From Martinezella tropici (lineage in GTDB: Bacteria > Pseudomonadota > Alphaproteobacteria > Rhizobiales > Rhizobiaceae), in contig NZ_VNIP01000010.1 of the NCBI RefSeq assembly GCF_008370325.1, positions 1 to 64,000 of the forward strand: a DNA stretch of 64,000 nucleotides. The letters run 5' to 3'. Position numbers and translations under genes: made by a program. Under the pieces are notes generated by a model that made no database searches, was not told the origin of the DNA, and saw only the letters and a list, made by a program, of their open reading frames with translations. This document shows positions 1-8,506 of the stretch, piece by piece (within the stretch, counting starts at the first letter, position 1; each line of letters starts with the position of its first letter).

Positions 1-63
1 ATAACATACATTATGGAACTAGAGTCAATATGGCCACAGGAGAGAGTGCACCACTTTTCTATT

Positions 64-543
64 TTATTTCAGATAGTTGGCGAGATTTTCGAGAGTCGAT
101 TTCAAGCCCTCGTCATGGTCTTTCTTGCTGATGCCATATGGCACGTTCTCGCAAACTATGGTGACCTCCGTACCGGACGGCACCTCCGCCCACGACCATG
201 TGATGATCATCGTGCCGGCGAATGCTGCGTCGTCGGATTCGAAATCCACTGCCTGGACGATGCGCCTATCAGGAACGATTTCGAGGAACCGGCCGGAAAC
301 GGTATCGGTGTGCTCGGAGGATTTTCCGGGTGTCGAATGATCCGCTGCATCATAGGACAGCGCCAGCCGATAACTGCCGCCTTCATGTGGCTCGAAGACG
401 TGAACGTGCCCCGTCATGCCTTTGGGCGGAAGCCAGGCGATCAATGCATCGGGATTGACGAACGCATCGAAGATCGCGTGTGGCGCGGCGCGGATTGTTC
501 TGGAAGCCGTGTCGGTTCTTTTCGCGCCTGTCGCCTCGCTCAT
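64..543 (-). CDS. SRPBCC/AHSA1-family protein
   Basis: 159 residues. It looks like an AHSA1 (activator of Hsp90 ATPase homologue)/SRPBCC protein: the N-terminal stretch 'IRAAPHAIFDAFVNP' and the 'PKGM' segment are typical, as is the C-terminal helix 'GISKKDHDEGLKSTLENLA'. The family forms a hydrophobic cavity; the ligand here is unknown. The start at 543 was chosen because AGGAGG lies a few bases before the ATG; the frame stays open to 807 but that part has no family resemblance. It is the last gene of the minus-strand metG-tatD-MBL-YbaK row, about 70 bp after the YbaK gene. Family call is firm, function unknown. Confidence 0.85.
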   Translation of the reverse strand: MSEATGAKRTDTASRTIRAAPHAIFDAFVNPDALIAWLPPKGMTGHVHVFEPHEGGSYRLALSYDAADHSTPGKSSEHTDTVSGRFLEIVPDRRIVQAVDFESDDAAFAGTMIITWSWAEVPSGTEVTIVCENVPYGISKKDHDEGLKSTLENLANYLK

Positions 544-610
544 CACGTCCTCCTCGTCGCGAGCATCGCCGCGTATTGCGCGGCTCGGCCAAATGCCCGG
601 GGTTGCCGCT

Positions 611-1102
611 TCAGTTCGCCTTGATGCGAATCGCCTTGGCCGCGATCTTCTCGGCCAGCAGTTTCGGATCGCAGGCGAAAATACTGTCCGGCCGTCCGGC
701 CGCGCTCCAGACCTGGTCATAAGCCAAAAGGCTCTCATCCATGAAAACAGGCAGATCGACGAGATGGCCGATCGGTGCGACGCCGCCGATGGCGAAGCCG
801 GTTTCATCGCGAACGCGATCGATATCAGCGCGCTTCAGTCGAACCCCATAAGCCGTTGCTATATAAGCTGTATCGGCGTTATGGCTGCCCGAAACAAGAA
901 GCAGCGTCAATTCGTGGGTGTCGGCATTGACGAAGACCAGCGACTTGACGATCTGGCCGACGGCGCACCCGACTGCCTTGGCGGCTTCCTCGGCCGTCCG
1001 CGTCGATTGCTCCATGCGCTTGATCGAAATATCCAGACCCAGATTGCGCGCCGCCAGTTCGACGCGCTCCAGGCTCGAAAGCTTTCTGCTGTCTTCGCTC
1101 AT
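611..1102 (-). CDS. YbaK/EbsC-family aminoacyl-tRNA deacylase-like protein
   Basis: 163 residues, one YbaK/aminoacyl-tRNA editing domain over nearly the whole length ('QSTRTAEEAAKAVGCAVGQIVKSLVF', then 'GGVAPIGHL' and 'VFMDESLLAYDQVWSAAGRPDS'). Family members hydrolyse mischarged tRNA (for example Cys- or Ala-tRNAPro) in trans. The conserved lysine in 'IVKSLVF' and the GGVxPxGH loop are present. Its ATG overlaps the stop of the upstream MBL gene by 4 bp (ATGA), so the two are probably translationally coupled. The substrate tRNA cannot be told from sequence. Confidence 0.9.
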   Translation of the reverse strand: MSEDSRKLSSLERVELAARNLGLDISIKRMEQSTRTAEEAAKAVGCAVGQIVKSLVFVNADTHELTLLLVSGSHNADTAYIATAYGVRLKRADIDRVRDETGFAIGGVAPIGHLVDLPVFMDESLLAYDQVWSAAGRPDSIFACDPKLLAEKIAAKAIRIKAN

Positions 1103-1926
1103 AGATCGTCATCCTCAACGTCAAGCTCGATCTGCATCTGATCGTAGGCCGGCTCGACATGATCGGGCGTTTCCGCCAGCACGGTGTCATAATCGAGCGG
1201 CGTATGCATATGGGTCAAGATGGCATGTTTCGGCCGCAAGCGTTCGATCCATCCAAGCGATTGTTCCAGTGATAGATGGCTCGGATGTGGCCGATACTGC
1301 AGAGCGTCGATGATCAAGATATCGAGATCTTGAACTTTTTCTACCGATTCTGGTGGGAAGTCGCTGATATCGCTGCAATAAGCGAGTTTGCCGATACGAA
1401 AGCCGAGCGAATGAATATCGCCATGCAGCTGCTTGTGAGGCCAGAAACGGATCGGACCGCCCGCCCCGGCGATGGTGAAGCTTGTCTCGAGGCTTTCTAT
1501 CAACACCGGCCTCACGATCGGCGGATAGCTGCTGCCGAACGGTGTCTCCAGACAGTAACGAAAACCCTCGCGAATGCGATCCATGGTCGGCGGATCGGCA
1601 TGGATCGGGATCCGATCCTGCGAGATATGAAAGAAGCCGCGCAGATCGTCGATGCCGTGAATATGGTCGGCATGGGCGTGGGTATAGAGCACCGCGTCAA
1701 CGGCGCTGACACCGGCGCGGATCATCTGCTCGCGAAAATCCGGTCCCGTATCGATGACGACGGTGGTAATCCCGCCATCCGGTGCGATCTGTTCGACGAG
1801 AAACGCTGCACGCGTGCGCCGGTTCTTCGGGTTCTTGGGATCGCAGTCGCCCCAATCACCGGTAATGCGGGGAACGCCTGGCGACGATGAACAGCCCAAA
1901 ATGGTGAAGCGTCGCCGGTATGTCAC
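1099..1926 (-). CDS. MBL-fold metallo-hydrolase (PhnP-like)
   Basis: 275 residues. The metal-binding motif THAHADH (about residues 82-88) followed by 'IHGIDDLR' places it in the metallo-beta-lactamase superfamily, nearest to PhnP/cyclic phosphodiesterase-type enzymes. The N-terminal 'LGCSSSPGVPRITGDWGDCDP' is typical of the group found next to tatD and metG in rhizobia. Further ligands are visible in 'HKQLHGDIHSLGFR', 'CSDISDFP' and 'HMHTPLDYD'. It begins 4 bp after the tatD stop and overlaps YbaK, so it belongs to the metG operon. The physiological substrate is unknown. Confidence 0.9.
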   Translation of the reverse strand: MTYRRRFTILGCSSSPGVPRITGDWGDCDPKNPKNRRTRAAFLVEQIAPDGGITTVVIDTGPDFREQMIRAGVSAVDAVLYTHAHADHIHGIDDLRGFFHISQDRIPIHADPPTMDRIREGFRYCLETPFGSSYPPIVRPVLIESLETSFTIAGAGGPIRFWPHKQLHGDIHSLGFRIGKLAYCSDISDFPPESVEKVQDLDILIIDALQYRPHPSHLSLEQSLGWIERLRPKHAILTHMHTPLDYDTVLAETPDHVEPAYDQMQIELDVEDDDL

Positions 1927-1930
1927 GACG

Positions 1931-2713
1931 TCAGACCCTCGTCATCTTGGAAAAGCAGCGGAAGGCGTTCGCCGTGGTGATCTCGGCGATATCAGCCATG
2001 CCGACGCCGATCGTATCGGCGAGCACCTCGGCGGTATTGACGACATAGGATGGCTCGTTGCGCTTGCCGCGCCAACGTTTCGGCGCAAGGTAAGGCGCAT
2101 CGGTCTCGACCAGCAGCCGATCATGCGGGATCGTCTTGGCGATCTCGCGCAGCTCCTCCGACTTCGGGAAAGTCAGGATGCCGGAAAAGGAGATATAGCC
2201 GCCGAGCTCGACACCCGCACGGGCAAGGGCAGGGCCGGCGGAGAAGCAATGGAGGATGAAGGGGAAAGCCCCCTTCCCCGTTTCTTCCGTCAGGATCGCA
2301 GCCATATCCTCATCGGCGCTGCGGCTGTGAATGACAAGCGGCAGCTTTGTTTCGCGCGCGGCAGCGATATGGCGCAGGAAGCCGGTCTTCTGGTCCTCCG
2401 GCTTGACGGTATCGTAGAAGTAATCGAGACCCGCCTCGCCGATCGCCACGATCTTTTCGTGCTGGTTTGCCAGCCGCACGAGGTCTTCCGTCTGGATGTC
2501 CAGCTCCTGGTCGGCGCTGTTCGGATGCGTGCCGACCGAGCAGAAAACCGATGGATAGCGCTCGGTGAGCGCAAGCAATCCATCGAGCTTCCTGACTTTG
2601 GTCGAGATGGTGACCATCTGCTTGACGCCGACCTCGTGAGCGCGCGCGACGATCGCGTCGCGCTCCTCCTCGAAGTCGGCAAAATCCAGATGGCAGTGCG
2701 TATCGATCAGCAT
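1931..2713 (-). CDS. tatD: TatD-family metal-dependent deoxyribonuclease
   Basis: 260 residues. It starts with 'MLIDTHCHLDF', the TatD metal site HxH, and carries 'AIGEAGLDYFYD', 'PLVIHSRSADEDM', 'FILHCFSAG' and 'LLVETDAPYLAPKRWRGKRNEP', all diagnostic of TatD/YcfH 3'-5' exonucleases. The frame is open far upstream, but the family start is unambiguous at 2713. It lies 8 bp after metG and 4 bp before the MBL gene, in the usual bacterial metG-tatD pairing. Confidence 0.95.
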   Translation of the reverse strand: MLIDTHCHLDFADFEEERDAIVARAHEVGVKQMVTISTKVRKLDGLLALTERYPSVFCSVGTHPNSADQELDIQTEDLVRLANQHEKIVAIGEAGLDYFYDTVKPEDQKTGFLRHIAAARETKLPLVIHSRSADEDMAAILTEETGKGAFPFILHCFSAGPALARAGVELGGYISFSGILTFPKSEELREIAKTIPHDRLLVETDAPYLAPKRWRGKRNEPSYVVNTAEVLADTIGVGMADIAEITTANAFRCFSKMTRV

Positions 2714-2721
2714 GGAAAACC

Positions 2722-4275
2722 TTATTCGGCGGTCGGCGCGACATAGCGCGGGAAGACCGGTTTCGGCGCTTCCAGCGGCGTTCCGGCGACGAGGCGGCCT
2801 GCCTCGCCGAGCGCCGCGAAATCGCGCTTGTCGGCAGGGATTGCAATGAGATCCAGCAGTTTCGCGGAGGATTCCGGCATGAACGGCTGCAGCAGAATGC
2901 CGATCTGGCGCACGACATCGGCCGTGACATAGAGCACGGTCGCCATGCGGGACGGATCGGTCTTCTTCAGCGCCCAGGGCTCCTGGCTCGCGAAATAGCG
3001 GTCGGTTTCGGAAACCACGGCGATGATGGAAGCAAGCGCGCGATGAATGAGCTGCTTGCCCATGTCTTCGCGGGTCGAGGCAAGCAAGGCATCTGCCTGA
3101 TCGAGAAGTGCCTTGTCCTCGTCGGTTAGCGGACCGCATTCGGGGATCTGGCCATCGCAGTTCTTGACGATCATCGACAGCGAGCGGCTGGCGAGATTGC
3201 CGATGCCATTGGCGAGATCGGAATTGATGCGGGTGCCGATCGCCTCTTCGCTATAGCTGCCGTCCTGGCCGAAGGAGACTTCGCGCAGGAAGAAGTAGCG
3301 CACCTGGTCGAGGCCGAAATGGTTCACGAGATTGACCGGGTCGACGACGTTGCCGAGCGACTTCGACATCTTCTCGCCCTTGTTGAGCAGGAAGCCGTGG
3401 GCATAGACGCGTTTCGGCAGCGGCAGCTTCGCCGACATCAGGAAAGCCGGCCAATAGACCGCGTGGAAGCGGATGATGTCCTTGCCGATGACATGCAAGT
3501 CCGCCGGCCAATATTTCGCCCGCGGATTGTTGCGGTCTTCGATGTAGCCGGTGGCAGTGATGTAGTTCGTCAGCGCATCGACCCAGACATACATGACGTG
3601 AGCCGGATCGTTCGGCACCTTGATGCCCCAATCGAAGGTGGTACGTGAGATCGACAGATCCTTGAGGCCTGACTTCACGAAGGAGATGACTTCGTTGCGG
3701 CGTTCAGCCGGGCCGATGAAGTCCGGATTCTCTTCGTAAAGCTTCAGCAGGCGGTCCTGGTATTCGGAGAGCTTGAAGAAATAGCTTTCCTCCTGCACCC
3801 ACTCGACCGGCGTGCCCTGAGGCCCGTAACGCACGCCGTCGGCGCGCAGCTCGGTTTCGTTTTCCTGGTAATAGGCTTCGTCGCGCACCGAATACCAGCC
3901 GGCATATGAATCCTTGTAGATGTCGCCGGCATCAGCCATCAGGTTCCATATGTTCCGCGAGGTTTCGTGATGGCGCGGCTGCGTGGTGCGGATGAAGTCG
4001 TCGTTCGACGCGTTCAGCAGCTTGCCCATCGCCTGGAATTCGTCGGAATTGCGGTTGGCGAGCTGCTGCGCTTCCATGCCCTCGGCGCGTGCCGTCTGCT
4101 GCATCTTCTGACCATGTTCGTCCGTACCCGTCAGAAAGAAGACGTCGCGGCCATCGAGACGCTGGAAGCGCGCCAGCGCATCGGTGGCAATCAGCTCATA
4201 GGCATGGCCGATATGCGGCTTGCCGTTGGGATAAGCGATCGCGGTGGTGATGTAGAACGGAGTTTTTTCGGTCAT
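2722..4275 (-). CDS. metG: Methionyl-tRNA synthetase
   Basis: 517 residues; charges tRNA-Met in the cytoplasm. HIGH motif at residues 21-24 and KMSKS at about 301-305. I see no zinc-knuckle cysteines in the connective peptide and no C-terminal tRNA-binding/dimerisation domain, which fits the short alphaproteobacterial form. It is the first gene of the metG-tatD-MBL-YbaK-SRPBCC row. The upstream 210 bp to the divergent TauE gene must hold its promoter; I could not fix its position. Confidence 0.98.
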   Translation of the reverse strand: MTEKTPFYITTAIAYPNGKPHIGHAYELIATDALARFQRLDGRDVFFLTGTDEHGQKMQQTARAEGMEAQQLANRNSDEFQAMGKLLNASNDDFIRTTQPRHHETSRNIWNLMADAGDIYKDSYAGWYSVRDEAYYQENETELRADGVRYGPQGTPVEWVQEESYFFKLSEYQDRLLKLYEENPDFIGPAERRNEVISFVKSGLKDLSISRTTFDWGIKVPNDPAHVMYVWVDALTNYITATGYIEDRNNPRAKYWPADLHVIGKDIIRFHAVYWPAFLMSAKLPLPKRVYAHGFLLNKGEKMSKSLGNVVDPVNLVNHFGLDQVRYFFLREVSFGQDGSYSEEAIGTRINSDLANGIGNLASRSLSMIVKNCDGQIPECGPLTDEDKALLDQADALLASTREDMGKQLIHRALASIIAVVSETDRYFASQEPWALKKTDPSRMATVLYVTADVVRQIGILLQPFMPESSAKLLDLIAIPADKRDFAALGEAGRLVAGTPLEAPKPVFPRYVAPTAE

Positions 4276-4486
4276 GTCGGGCAGTGGTCCGCTTTTACTG
4301 TTGCGTCTCTGTTATTCTTGGCTCCGCTCGCTTTAGCGCATGTTTGCCGGGAGCGAAACACCAAGTTTCGCGCCCGCAGCATTCGGAACTTCGGGATGGC
4401 GCCTTGCTTGACTCGGCCCCGCCTCGCCTTTACCCCTTCGCAAGACTGGAACGCAGGACAGAGATGGCCGTGAATTTCATCATTTT

Positions 4487-5326
4487 ATGTATTGGTCTGC
4501 CCAACCGCTTCAAGGGCCTGTGAATTTGAGTTTGATTGGTTCCTTTCAACCGCTTTATTCCTTTTCCGGCTTTTTCGTCGGCATGCTGGTCGGCATAACC
4601 GGCGTCGGTGGCGGCTCTTTGATGACGCCCTTGCTCGTCCTGCTTTTCGGCGTGCATCCGGCGACGGCTGTCGGCACCGATCTCCTCTACGCCGCAATCA
4701 CCAAGACAGCGGGAACGGCCGTGCACGGCATTCACGGGCGGGTCAATTGGAAGGTCGTCGGTCTCCTGGCCTCAGGTAGCGTGCCGGCGGCGCTCGCCAT
4801 GCTCTGGATCATGGCCGGCGTCAATCGCGAGAGCCCCACCGTTGCCCATACCATAACCCTGTCCTTGGGCTGTCTCCTGCTTTTGACGGCGCTGATGCTG
4901 ATCTTCCGTGGCCAGATTCTTCAGGCCATCGGCAAATGGCGCGGCGAGCGCGGAACCATATCGCCACGCAATATCGCTCTGCTGACAGTCGTCCTCGGCC
5001 TTATGCTCGGCATTCTCGTCACCATGACATCGGTCGGCGCAGGCGCGCTCGGTGTCACCGTCCTGCTGGTGCTTTATCCGCAGACGGACGTGCGCGAAAT
5101 CGTCGGCTCGGACATCGTCCATGCCGTGCCGCTGACCCTGATCGGCGGCATGGGCTATTGGTTCATCGGCGAGATCAACTGGACGATGCTGTTCGCCCTG
5201 CTGGCGGGATCGATCCCGGGCATCGTTGCCGGCAGCCTGCTGGCGCCGCGCCTGCACGAGCGGTCCGTACGCATCATCCTTGCCGTTACGCTGGCCATCG
5301 TCGCCTGGAAGCTAATCCTTCCCTGA
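4487..5326 (+). CDS. TauE/SafE-family anion/sulfite exporter
   Basis: 279 residues, 7-8 predicted membrane spans, with the paired family signatures 'GITGVGGGSLMTPLL' near the N-terminus and 'VTMTSVGAGALGVTVLLVLYP' in the second half. TauE/SafE proteins move sulfite, sulfoacetate or other organic acids across the inner membrane. The start is uncertain: the ATG at 4487 has no visible ribosome site, whereas in-frame GTG at 4520 or TTG at 4526 lie just after AAGGG and would give a protein beginning near 'NLSLIGSFQPLY'. It is the only plus-strand gene among the minus-strand tmk-holB and metG genes and converges with holB. Confidence 0.88.
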   Translation: MYWSAQPLQGPVNLSLIGSFQPLYSFSGFFVGMLVGITGVGGGSLMTPLLVLLFGVHPATAVGTDLLYAAITKTAGTAVHGIHGRVNWKVVGLLASGSVPAALAMLWIMAGVNRESPTVAHTITLSLGCLLLLTALMLIFRGQILQAIGKWRGERGTISPRNIALLTVVLGLMLGILVTMTSVGAGALGVTVLLVLYPQTDVREIVGSDIVHAVPLTLIGGMGYWFIGEINWTMLFALLAGSIPGIVAGSLLAPRLHERSVRIILAVTLAIVAWKLILP

Positions 5327-5377
5327 TGCGATTCAGAGGAAGCCCCGCAGTGGCTATCGTTAGGAATTATGGTCTGT

Positions 5378-6409
5378 TTATGCCGAGAGCTGTTGCTTGA
5401 GCTCACCGAGGATAGTGATGAGCGTTTGCTTGCGATCGAGATTGTAGGCTTGCGACACGTTCAGCCGCTCGGTGGTCTCGGAATGCAGGCGGGCGAGCCT
5501 CTCGGCCGCGGCAACGGAGCCGTCGCGCGCGGCAGCGCGGGCGCGGTCGATGATGTCATCGCCGATATGAGCCACGAAGAAGCCGAAGATCGTGTCGCTG
5601 TCCTTTCCGGAAAGCGCATCGGCGAGGCGATGCATAGCCTTGCGGGCCGCGGGTCCATCCGCCGAAAGCACCTGGCGATAGGCCCCGATGATTTCACCGC
5701 CGCCGTAATTCAGCAGCTTGAGCGCCTCGCTGACGCTGCCCTTGGCTGCCGAGAGCAATTCGCTCCCCTGCCCGGCCGGAACGCCCAGATTTTCGAGCGC
5801 CATGCGCAAGGCATCATCGGGAAGCGGCGCGAGCTTCAAAGGCAGGCAGCGCGAACGGATCGTCGGCAGAAGCCGGCCCGGTGCATGTGAAAGCACGAGG
5901 AACAAAGCGCGCTTGGGCGGCTCCTCGAGGATCTTCAGAATGGCGTTTGCGGCGCTGCGGTTGAGATCGTCGGCGGGGTCGATGATGACGATCCGCCAAT
6001 TGCCCGTGCCCGAGGTCTGCGAGAAGAATTTTCCGGCGCGGCGCACCTCGTCCACGGTGATGGCGGATTTCACCTTGCCGGTCTTGTCGTCGACCGGTCG
6101 GCTGAGGTGTAGAAGGTTGTGGGAGGCGCCACCGGAAATTTGCCGGCTGACGGCGGATGCCGGGTCCGGATCGCCGATCGTCTCCGGTGCGGATGCAGGG
6201 TCGGGATGGGAGAGGACATGATTGGCGAAACGAAAGGCAAGCGTCGCCTTGCCGATGCCCTCAGGCCCTTCGATCAGCATGGCATGGTGGCCCTTGCCGG
6301 AGCGATAGGATTGCGCGAGGAAGGCTTCCGCCTGCTCATGGCCAAAGAGTTTCACATTGTCCTGCGGAGGAATAGCGCCATCAAGGACGCCGGGCCGGTC
6401 ATCACTCAT
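5378..6409 (-). CDS. holB: DNA polymerase III subunit delta'
   Basis: 343 residues. AAA+ clamp-loader subunit: Walker A-like 'GPEGIGKA' at about residues 48-55, then 'KVKSAITVDEVRRAGKFFSQT', 'IIDPADDLNRSAANAILKILEEPP' and 'PTIRSRCLPLKL', the standard delta' core. It loads the beta clamp during replication. Its ATG overlaps the tmk stop by 4 bp (ATGA), the common tmk-holB coupling. It converges with the TauE/SafE gene across a 51-bp gap. Confidence 0.95.
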   Translation of the reverse strand: MSDDRPGVLDGAIPPQDNVKLFGHEQAEAFLAQSYRSGKGHHAMLIEGPEGIGKATLAFRFANHVLSHPDPASAPETIGDPDPASAVSRQISGGASHNLLHLSRPVDDKTGKVKSAITVDEVRRAGKFFSQTSGTGNWRIVIIDPADDLNRSAANAILKILEEPPKRALFLVLSHAPGRLLPTIRSRCLPLKLAPLPDDALRMALENLGVPAGQGSELLSAAKGSVSEALKLLNYGGGEIIGAYRQVLSADGPAARKAMHRLADALSGKDSDTIFGFFVAHIGDDIIDRARAAARDGSVAAAERLARLHSETTERLNVSQAYNLDRKQTLITILGELKQQLSA

Positions 6410-7083
6410 TGCGCCGCTTCCGATCCCGCGGCGATATTGGCAGCGGCGAGTCGCTTATCGACGATCCCGGCTATTTCCGCCGCGATATCGTCTTCGGACT
6501 GCTGTGCGTCGATGACGTGGCAACGTTCGGGTTCGCGCGCGGCGATATCGAGAAAGGCCTCACGGCGTTTCTCATGGGTCTGCATCTCTTCCTTTTCGAA
6601 GCGATCGGGCGCAGTGACGGCGGAGGCCCGTTTGCGCGCGCGCTCCAGGCCCTTTTCGGCCGGAATGTCGAGAATCAGCGTGCAGTCCGGCACGACACCG
6701 TTGACGGCGACCCTTTGCAGGGCCTCGATATAATCCGGCTCGAGATTGCCAGTCACGCCCTGATAGACGCGCGAGGAATCCATGAAGCGGTCGCAAAGGA
6801 CGATGGTTCCACGCGAAAGCGCGGGGCGAATGACTTCCTCGACATGATCGTTGCGGGCGGCAGCGAAAAGAATGGCCTCCATGCGCGTGCCGAACATTTC
6901 TGCCGCGCCGGAAAGCAGGACGTGTCGTACAGCCTCAGCGCCCGGTGACCCACCGGGTTCACGCGTTACCAGAACCTCATGGCCACGCTCGCGCAACCGT
7001 TCAGCCAGCCGGCGGATCTGGGTGGATTTGCCGGCCCCTTCCCCGCCTTCGAAGCTTACGAATAATCCGTTTGCATCAGCCAA
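6406..7083 (-). CDS. tmk: Thymidylate kinase
   Basis: 225 residues; phosphorylates dTMP to dTDP. P-loop 'FEGGEGAGKST' at residues 11-21, 'TREPGGSPGAEAVR', and the DRxxxSS motif in 'LCDRFMDSSRVYQG'. Length is normal. It is followed without a gap by holB and preceded by the PBP5-like gene (153 bp gap). Confidence 0.97.
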   Translation of the reverse strand: MADANGLFVSFEGGEGAGKSTQIRRLAERLRERGHEVLVTREPGGSPGAEAVRHVLLSGAAEMFGTRMEAILFAAARNDHVEEVIRPALSRGTIVLCDRFMDSSRVYQGVTGNLEPDYIEALQRVAVNGVVPDCTLILDIPAEKGLERARKRASAVTAPDRFEKEEMQTHEKRREAFLDIAAREPERCHVIDAQQSEDDIAAEIAGIVDKRLAAANIAAGSEAAQ

Positions 7084-7236
7084 TGATCATGTCCTGCACT
7101 TTTCGCGTGCCATCCGTCTGGTATGCGATACGCACTCTGTTTAACCCAAGACATGTCCCGGTGGAACCATGCATGTCACGGTGTGCATGACTCTATATGG
7201 GGTGTGAACAGAGATTTCGCGAGCCGTATTGCCCTC

Positions 7237-8436
7237 TCAGCTCGGCAAAGGCTTGTCCCATAGCCAGGAAAACAGCAGGGACTCCGTCAATTCCATGAAG
7301 GCATCAAAGGCGCGGCGGCCCAATGTGCCCTGCGCGACCGATTCCTTCGTGTAGAGCGGCAGTTCGCGCACCAGCCGGGCGCCCAGGAACACGCGAAGAG
7401 TTCCCGCTTCGTAGCCTGCGGCCACGGGCGCAGCCAATGGCCAGCGATAGACGATGCGCGCCGACAGCCGGTCCGGGGTTTCGATCGGGACATAGACATC
7501 GACGGGTATCTTCGCCTGCAGACCGACCGTGGAGTCGGCTCCACCATAAACGCTGGCATCGCCGATCACTTCGCCATCGGCAAAGATGCGCTGGCTCTTG
7601 AAATTGCTGAGGCCCCATTCGAGCACGCGGCGCGTTTCCTCGATGCGTTCCTTGTCGCTCTTCAGGCCTCCAAGCGCCAGGAACAGCCGGCGGCCGTCGC
7701 GCTGAATGGAGGCGACGATCGAAAAGCCCTCGCCTTCGGCAAAGCCGAGCCCCAGGCCATCCACGCCGATATTGAGCAGAAGCATCGGGTTCTTGTTGCG
7801 CTGATAGATCTTGTTCCAGGTGAAATCGGCCTGGCCGAAATATTTATAGAGATCCGGGTGCCTCTGCTGCAGGTCCTGCGCCAGCATCACCATCTCCCGC
7901 GCGGAGACCTTGCCGCCGCCATTGGCATCAGGCAGGCCGGTGGAATTGGTGAAGGTCGCCCGCGACATTCCGATCTCGCGGGCACGCGCCGTCATGCGCC
8001 GCGCGAATTCGCGCTCGTTGACGGACATGCCTTCCGCCAGAACGATGCAGGCGTCATTCGCCTGCTGCACGGCAATACCCTGGATCAGATCGCCGACGCG
8101 GATGCGTGATTTCAACGCGGCGAACATCGTCGATGCGCGCGAGGGAGCGCCGCCTGTCCGCCAGGCATTTTCCGAGACGGGATATTCGGTATCGAGGCTG
8201 ACCTCCCCACGTCCGATTGCCTCGAAGACGACATCGAGCGTCATCAATTTCGCGAGCGATGCCGGCGAAATCAGCTGATCCTCGTTCTTCGCAAGCAGGA
8301 TGGTGCCGGTCGAGGCTTCGATCATGAATGCCTGCGAGGCTTTCGTATCGAAAGTGCCGGTTGCCGCCTGCGCAAAGGCGGAGGCGTTGCTGAACCCGAG
8401 GACAAAAAGGAACAAAAGAATCAAGCGCTTTGGCAT
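7237..8436 (-). CDS. D-alanyl-D-alanine carboxypeptidase-like (PBP5 family) with degenerate active-site motifs
   Basis: 399 residues with a signal peptide of about 22 residues, hence periplasmic. The fold is clearly PBP5/DacF: 'FMIEASTGTILLAKNED', SLAK (SxxK) at residues 60-63, and a C-terminal PBP5_C-like beta domain (about 275-375). Two catalytic motifs differ from the family: the SxN motif reads QAN (125-127, in 'AVQQANDACIVLAE') and the KTG motif reads GLG (229-231, in 'VDGLGLGFAEGEGF'). The nucleotides at the GLG site are unambiguous. Active carboxypeptidase function is therefore doubtful; it may bind peptidoglycan or act as a regulator. The other DacA-like protein in this window (60989-62479) keeps all three motifs. 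Good ribosome site (GGGGAC). Confidence 0.9.
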   Translation of the reverse strand: MPKRLILLFLFVLGFSNASAFAQAATGTFDTKASQAFMIEASTGTILLAKNEDQLISPASLAKLMTLDVVFEAIGRGEVSLDTEYPVSENAWRTGGAPSRASTMFAALKSRIRVGDLIQGIAVQQANDACIVLAEGMSVNEREFARRMTARAREIGMSRATFTNSTGLPDANGGGKVSAREMVMLAQDLQQRHPDLYKYFGQADFTWNKIYQRNKNPMLLLNIGVDGLGLGFAEGEGFSIVASIQRDGRRLFLALGGLKSDKERIEETRRVLEWGLSNFKSQRIFADGEVIGDASVYGGADSTVGLQAKIPVDVYVPIETPDRLSARIVYRWPLAAPVAAGYEAGTLRVFLGARLVRELPLYTKESVAQGTLGRRAFDAFMELTESLLFSWLWDKPLPS

Positions 8437-8506
8437 ATCGTCCCCTTCATCCGGTCACCGGCACGATTATTTTAGTGACGGGTTGAGATTCAGGCAATGA
8501 TGCTGA

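Noticed and set aside
64..807. Longer 247-codon version of the SRPBCC protein
   Set aside because: The extra N-terminal stretch is Arg/Ser-rich and overlaps the YbaK gene; the ATG at 543 has a good ribosome site and matches the family start.
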